Assembly (NCBI GenBank): GCA_947253735.1
Contig: CAMYAU010000047.1
Span: 1 to 11,135 of the forward strand
Direction: 5' to 3'
DNA from: an uncultured Varibaculum sp.
Lineage (GTDB): Bacteria; Actinomycetota; Actinomycetes; Actinomycetales; Actinomycetaceae
Length of the DNA stretch: 11,135 nt
Positions 7,317 through 11,135 of this stretch are shown one piece after another. The stretch's first letter is position 1. Every line of letters begins with the position of its first letter. Under the pieces are notes generated by a model. The model ran no database searches. It saw only the letters and a list, made by a program, of their open reading frames with translations, and had not been told where the DNA came from. A program made the position numbers and the translations under genes.

Positions 7317-7455
7317 ATACGAAATTTTAATTTGCGAAATAAATTAGAGGTTTTAGCAGGTAGCCGGGAAGTATGAGAGATAACTACCTATAATGATTTC
7401 GAGAGACGTTGTGGTCTAACTTCAGGTCTAACTGCAATATAGTGAGGAACCGGAA
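7317..7455 (+). promoter_or_regulatory. Promoter region of the hydrogenase structural operon
   Basis: This 139-base AT-rich gap lies between hypB and the small-subunit gene. An exact TATAAT stands at 7389-7394, but the expected -35 position (around 7366-7371, GGGAAG) does not resemble TTGACA, which would fit an activator-dependent promoter. Transcription would start near 7401. No hairpin with a T-run follows hypB, so read-through from hypAB is also possible. The ribosome site for the small subunit is GAGGA at 7444-7448, seven bases before the ATG. Confidence 0.5.
7413..7433. repeat. Tandem 9-base direct repeat upstream of the small-subunit gene
   Basis: GGTCTAACT occurs at 7413-7421 and again at 7425-7433, separated by TCA, giving a 12-base period. 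It lies 23-43 bases before the small-subunit start and about 20 bases after the TATAAT box, so it would be in the 5' leader or act as a downstream operator. Two exact 9-base copies this close are unlikely by chance, but no known regulator is recognised. Confidence 0.6.
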
Positions 7456-8694
7456 ATGAGCTATGAGATAAAACCGTGGCGGGAGGGAACTCTCGCTGAT
7501 AACCTTGCCAGTGCCGGGGTGAGTCGACGAGATTTCGTAAAATATTGCGCTGGTTTGGCAGCTATATTTGCTGTGGGGACTCCCCAGATGGCTCATGCTG
7601 CTCCGGCGCAGAAAGCGGCCGAGGAACTGGCCGACAAGCTAGGGGCGATCACCAAGCCTAATGTGGTATGGCTGCAGCTGCAGGAATGTACTGGTTGCAT
7701 GGAATCAGCTTTGCGCAGTGGGGGAACCACGATAGAGGAAGTGGTTCTGAATCTACTTTCGGTGAACTACAACGAACTGCTGATGGCGGCCGCGGGCGAA
7801 GCCGCAGAAAAGGCGCTAGAAGAAGTTAACGCCAAAAAACATATTCTGGTAGTTAACGGCTCTATTCCTACCAAAGATGGCGGTATCTACTGCACTATGG
7901 GGGGCAAATCGGCGGAACAGATACTACGGGAATCGGCCGAGAATGCTGACATAATCTTGGCGGTGGGCGCCTGCGCAGTCTACGGTTCAGTGCAAGCCGC
8001 GAAACCTAACCCGACCGGTGCCGTAGGCGTAGATGAAATCATCAAAGACAAGCCGGTCGTTAACGTTTCTGGTTGCCCCCCAATTGGGGAAGTAATCACC
8101 GCCTCTTTGACCTATATTTTGACTCACGGGAAGACTCCTGAAGTAGATTCCGAAGGCCGTCCTCTCTTTGCCTATGGTCAGCGGATTCACGATTCTTGCC
8201 CCCGTCGTCCTCACTTTGATGCGGGACAGTTTGTGCGTACCTTCGACGATGCCGGTGCTCGTGAAGGTTGGTGCTTGTATGACGTGGGGTGTAAAGGACC
8301 CTCGACATTCAGCCCCTGCCCTATAATCCAGTGGAATATGAAATCCGGCTGGCCTATTGGTGCCGGTCACCCCTGTATTGGTTGCACCGAACGTGATTTC
8401 TTTGATCGCTTTAGTCCCTTCTATCAGGTGCTACCTAACATTCCCGGATTCGGGGTGGAAGCCACCGCCGAGAAGATTGGTCTCGGTCTTACCGGAGCGG
8501 TTGCCGCAGGCGTAGCCGTGCACGCGGGGGTAACCGCCGTTAGAGCGGCTGCCGACCGTAAGGCAACTAAGAATTCCCCGATGGCTGCTTTCGGTGATGC
8601 TACCGATGTTGATACCGAACCTCCTACTCCGGAGGAAACAAATAGTGCAGAAGTACCTGAGGTAACCAACGAGAAGAACAGCGAGGCTGAGTAA
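7456..8694 (+). CDS. hyaA: [NiFe]-hydrogenase small subunit (HyaA/HybO family), Tat-exported
   Basis: This is the electron-transfer subunit of a membrane-bound uptake-type hydrogenase, 412 residues. The N-terminus holds a Tat signal: SRRDFVK at 23-29, a hydrophobic stretch, and a likely cleavage after AHA (about 48). The proximal cluster uses Cys78 and Cys81 (ECTGC), Cys173 (GACA) and Cys207 (SGCPP). The distal cluster uses His245, Cys248, Cys273 and Cys279. The medial three-Cys [3Fe-4S] site uses Cys288, Cys307 and Cys310. A helix at about 341-362 anchors the protein, followed by a 50-residue acidic tail. The extra proximal-cluster cysteines of oxygen-tolerant enzymes are absent (ECTGC, not ECTCC; Ser178 in VYGSVQ). 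The sequence resembles E. coli HybO, so the symbol is by family convention only. The stop overlaps the large-subunit ATG by one base. Confidence 0.96.
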   Translation: MSYEIKPWREGTLADNLASAGVSRRDFVKYCAGLAAIFAVGTPQMAHAAPAQKAAEELADKLGAITKPNVVWLQLQECTGCMESALRSGGTTIEEVVLNLLSVNYNELLMAAAGEAAEKALEEVNAKKHILVVNGSIPTKDGGIYCTMGGKSAEQILRESAENADIILAVGACAVYGSVQAAKPNPTGAVGVDEIIKDKPVVNVSGCPPIGEVITASLTYILTHGKTPEVDSEGRPLFAYGQRIHDSCPRRPHFDAGQFVRTFDDAGAREGWCLYDVGCKGPSTFSPCPIIQWNMKSGWPIGAGHPCIGCTERDFFDRFSPFYQVLPNIPGFGVEATAEKIGLGLTGAVAAGVAVHAGVTAVRAAADRKATKNSPMAAFGDATDVDTEPPTPEETNSAEVPEVTNEKNSEAE

Positions 8695-10436
8695 TGGCTG
8701 AAAAAGTAGTTATCGATCCGCTAACCCGCATTGAGGGGCATCTGCGTATCGAGATGGAAACCGAAGGCGAGCAGATTAAAAAAGCCTGGAGCGTGAGTAC
8801 CCAGTTTCGCGGATTAGAAACTATCGTCCAGAATCGCGACCCGCGAGACGTATGGGCATTCGTGCAGCGTATTTGCGGGGTTTGTACCTCGGTTCACGCA
8901 ATTGCCTCCATTACTGCAGTAGAGGACGCGATCGGTTCCAATCCCCCAGAAAATGCGCGTTTGATCCGCGGTCTGGTTCTGGGATCCCAAGAAATTCAAG
9001 ACCATGTGATCCATTTCTATCACCTGCATGCCCTGGACTTTGTGAATGTTCCCAACGCGGCAAAGGCAGATCCCGCCAAGACCTTGGAGTTTGCGCAATC
9101 TATCGGCTCTAAGTGGCGGGGCAATAACCTCAAACGCTTTACCGAGGTAAGGGATACCGTTAAGAAAATCCTAGATTCCGGGCAGCTTTCGGTGTTTACC
9201 GGCGGGTATTGGGATCATCCTGATTATCGTCTTCCTCCGGAAGCCGATTTGATGTGCGTTGCTCACTACTTGGATGCCTTGGAATTCCAACGTTCCATGA
9301 TTCGCATCAATACTGTTTTTGGCGGCAAGAACCCACACCCGAACTTCCTGGTAGGCGGGATGGCTTGTTCTATTGATCCGAAGTCGTCAGAATCGATCAA
9401 CCAGGTGCAAATGGATCAAGTCAAGACCTGGATTGAAGAGATCAACGAGTTCGTAAACGATTGCTACTATCCAGATGTTTTGGCCTTGGCCGGGGTCTAC
9501 AAAGATTACTTTGATATCGGTGCTACTCATCCGAATTATTTAGCAGTCGGCCTGGCGGGATCGATTTTTGCAGGCGATCCGAATAAATCGCGGATATCTT
9601 CTCCCCATACGGCTATCAAGCCGGGGGTAGTGCTAAACGATGACTTTACTAAGGTCTATTCTTTTGATCCTCACAAGATTGAAGAGTTTATTACTTCTAG
9701 CTGGTACGAGTATTCGGTAGGGGACGACAAAGGATTAACTCCCGACAAAGGAGAGACCACGGTAAAGTACACCGGGCCCACGCCTCCCTTTACCTGGCTG
9801 GGCGATAACGATAAATATACCTGGTCGAAGGCTCCGCGTTATGACGGTAAACCCATGCAGGTAGGTCCGGTTGCGCGGATGGTTTTGGCTTACGCGCAGG
9901 GCTACGAACCGGTTAAGAAACTGCTTGATGAGGCGATCGCTACTTTGGGAATCACTCTACAGCAGATTAACTCTACGATGGGGCGTACCTTCGCTCGGGC
10001 TGCAGAAGCTACGATTTCAGCAGCCTTATTGCGTGAGGATTACAACGCGCTGGTAGAGAATATCAAGCAAGGTAATATTGATGTTTTCGATGCCAGCAAG
10101 TGGGAGCCTAGTCGTTGGCCGCAAGAAGCACAAGGATATGCTTTTGTGGAAGTCGCCCGGGGGGACTTGTCTCACTGGGTGTCGATCAAAGACGGCAAAG
10201 TGGAACGTTATCAAGCGGTTGTTCCCACTACCTGGCTAGCGGGAGGTCGTGATGCCAAAGGTGTTCCTGGACCCTATGAGCAATCCCTTATGGGGACGGG
10301 TACTCATCCGCTGGTAGATCCAAAGGCACCGTTGGAACCGATGCGTACCATTCACTCATATGACCCCTGTATGTCTTGCGGGGTACACATTCTAGATCCC
10401 GATGGCAACCTCCTGGGCGAGGCGGTGACATCATGA
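8694..10436 (+). CDS. hyaB: [NiFe]-hydrogenase large (catalytic) subunit
   Basis: This subunit carries the Ni-Fe active site that splits or forms H2. The 580-residue length is usual for the group 1 family (HybC/HyaB type). The first metal motif is RICGVCTSVH with Cys61 and Cys64; the conserved RIEGH is at 12-16. The second motif, DPCMSCGVH, holds Cys559 and Cys562 near the end. After His565 there are 15 residues (ILDPDG onward) that a maturation protease should remove once nickel is in. There is no signal peptide, so export must be by riding with the Tat-tagged small subunit. The start ATG overlaps the small-subunit TAA (TAATG) and has GAGG at 8683-8686. The stop overlaps the next start (ATGA). 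The protease gene is not in the window. Confidence 0.97.
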   Translation: MAEKVVIDPLTRIEGHLRIEMETEGEQIKKAWSVSTQFRGLETIVQNRDPRDVWAFVQRICGVCTSVHAIASITAVEDAIGSNPPENARLIRGLVLGSQEIQDHVIHFYHLHALDFVNVPNAAKADPAKTLEFAQSIGSKWRGNNLKRFTEVRDTVKKILDSGQLSVFTGGYWDHPDYRLPPEADLMCVAHYLDALEFQRSMIRINTVFGGKNPHPNFLVGGMACSIDPKSSESINQVQMDQVKTWIEEINEFVNDCYYPDVLALAGVYKDYFDIGATHPNYLAVGLAGSIFAGDPNKSRISSPHTAIKPGVVLNDDFTKVYSFDPHKIEEFITSSWYEYSVGDDKGLTPDKGETTVKYTGPTPPFTWLGDNDKYTWSKAPRYDGKPMQVGPVARMVLAYAQGYEPVKKLLDEAIATLGITLQQINSTMGRTFARAAEATISAALLREDYNALVENIKQGNIDVFDASKWEPSRWPQEAQGYAFVEVARGDLSHWVSIKDGKVERYQAVVPTTWLAGGRDAKGVPGPYEQSLMGTGTHPLVDPKAPLEPMRTIHSYDPCMSCGVHILDPDGNLLGEAVTS

Positions 10437-11135
10437 GTGCCCCCAAAGGAACTGCTTCCGTAGAAAAATCGCAGAAATCAGCTAAGAAAGATCTGGCGAA
10501 AGCTAATAGAGATCGGCAAATTCAGTTTTTCCCTAAAGACGCTTCCAAGACTCAAGGAATCGAGGTTGGGGGTGGTTTTAGCTGCTCTGATATCTCCCTA
10601 CGGCGTCTGCTGGTAATGGCGGCGGTATCCCCAGAAGGAAGTACAGATCCGGTAGATGTAGCACTCAAAGAATCTTTGCGCTATCGCTTCCGCCACGGTG
10701 CCCCCAACGTGGATATTCCTGCCGCGAACTTCGATCCCGCTATTGATCGACGCTACTCGCTGGCTCGTATCAACGATATGAAGCGCACCAAGACTGGGCA
10801 ATCTCGTAATACCATTATTGCCCGAGGTGATCTCGAGTCGGTGATGAACGTTGCTAAACCGGAGCGGGCGCTGCGAACTCTCTTAAGGAAAAATGCCCAG
10901 ATGGCAGGGTCACGTGGCTATCGTTGTCTCGGGGTGGCCACCGCTACCGTGGATGAAAATGGTGACATTAGCCCCTTCACCATGGAGGGATTTGTTAATG
11001 TACGTCCTGTCGGTACCGGTCTGCAGGGGGGAGAACTTACCCCCACTAGCGAGGATTGGGTACGGCTTAGTGTTTGGTCTGCTAGCTTGCGTTTCCTGCA
11101 TTGGTTGAATGTATTCCTGATCGTTATGCTTTCCG
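10433..11135 (+). CDS. Hydrogenase cytochrome b subunit with N-terminal P-type ATPase N-domain-like region (3' end outside window)
   Basis: 234 residues are visible and the frame is open at the right edge. Residues 1-40 are rich in Lys and Arg. Residues about 50-195 resemble the nucleotide-binding domain of P-type ATPases: LLVMAAVS with DPVDVAL (59-78), FDPAIDRRYS (100-109), RGD (131-133) where KGA is usual, AGSRGYRCLGVA (158-169) and a GFVNVRPVG segment (186-194) where families have a GxxxxxDPxR strand. The DKTGT phosphorylation motif is absent. Residues 208-234 then match the start of HyaC/HupC-type cytochrome b561: VRLSVWSASLRFLHWLN, with His223 a likely haem ligand, leading into a membrane helix. 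It starts at ATG 10433, overlapping the large-subunit stop. Its place after the large subunit supports an electron-accepting b-type cytochrome. The fusion reading is by eye: the cytochrome part is firm, the N-domain part probable. Confidence 0.8.
   Translation, partial: MSAPKGTASVEKSQKSAKKDLAKANRDRQIQFFPKDASKTQGIEVGGGFSCSDISLRRLLVMAAVSPEGSTDPVDVALKESLRYRFRHGAPNVDIPAANFDPAIDRRYSLARINDMKRTKTGQSRNTIIARGDLESVMNVAKPERALRTLLRKNAQMAGSRGYRCLGVATATVDENGDISPFTMEGFVNVRPVGTGLQGGELTPTSEDWVRLSVWSASLRFLHWLNVFLIVMLS

Noticed and set aside
7987..8370. 127-codon open frame on the minus strand inside the small-subunit gene
   Set aside because: Fully antisense to clearly conserved cluster-binding segments of the small subunit; a shadow of codon bias.
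10433..11135. Last gene as a complete P-type ATPase
   Set aside because: No DKTGT phosphorylation motif, no preceding transport helices, and the sequence changes into a hydrogenase cytochrome b start right after the N-domain-like part.

Overview
This window is a [NiFe]-hydrogenase locus. It holds a nearly complete set of maturation genes (hypD, hypC, hypE, hypF, hypA, hypB), the two catalytic subunit genes, and the start of a membrane cytochrome b gene. The left edge carries the 3' part of the tRNA-modification gene miaA. The organism looks like an actinobacterium of moderate GC content, possibly in or near the Actinomycetaceae. That guess rests on overall codon flavour, strong GGAGG-type ribosome binding sites, and a Tat-exported, membrane-anchored uptake-type hydrogenase. 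No rRNA or other marker is present to fix the taxonomy.

Layout, left to right: miaA (+, 5' end missing, 1-743); a 270-base intergenic stretch with two long imperfect inverted repeats; hypD and hypC on the minus strand (1014-2477); a divergent intergenic region; hypE on the plus strand (about 2647-3708); a short convergent gap; hypF on the minus strand (3760-6054); a 121-base divergent intergenic region; hypA and hypB on the plus strand (6176-7316); a 139-base promoter-like region with an exact TATAAT and a tandem 9-base repeat; and the structural operon on the plus strand: small subunit (7456-8694), large subunit (8694-10436) and a cytochrome-b fusion gene (10433 to beyond the right edge). 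The three structural genes overlap by 1 and 4 bases, so they are probably translationally coupled.

How the genes work together (known family roles): HypF and HypE make the cyanide ligands from carbamoyl phosphate; HypC and HypD assemble and carry the Fe(CN)2CO unit; HypA and HypB insert nickel into the large-subunit precursor. A protease, not in this window, would then remove the 15-residue tail after the last active-site motif. The folded pair is exported by the Tat system using the small-subunit signal. It is held on the outer face of the membrane by a C-terminal helix and passes electrons through three Fe-S clusters to cytochrome b.

The most unusual feature is the last gene. Before its cytochrome b561-type first membrane helix it has about 200 residues that read like the nucleotide-binding (N) domain of a P-type ATPase, without the phosphorylation domain or transport helices. 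This suggests a hydrogenase whose membrane electron exit carries a cytoplasmic nucleotide-sensing or regulatory module. The homology is judged by eye and needs a profile search.
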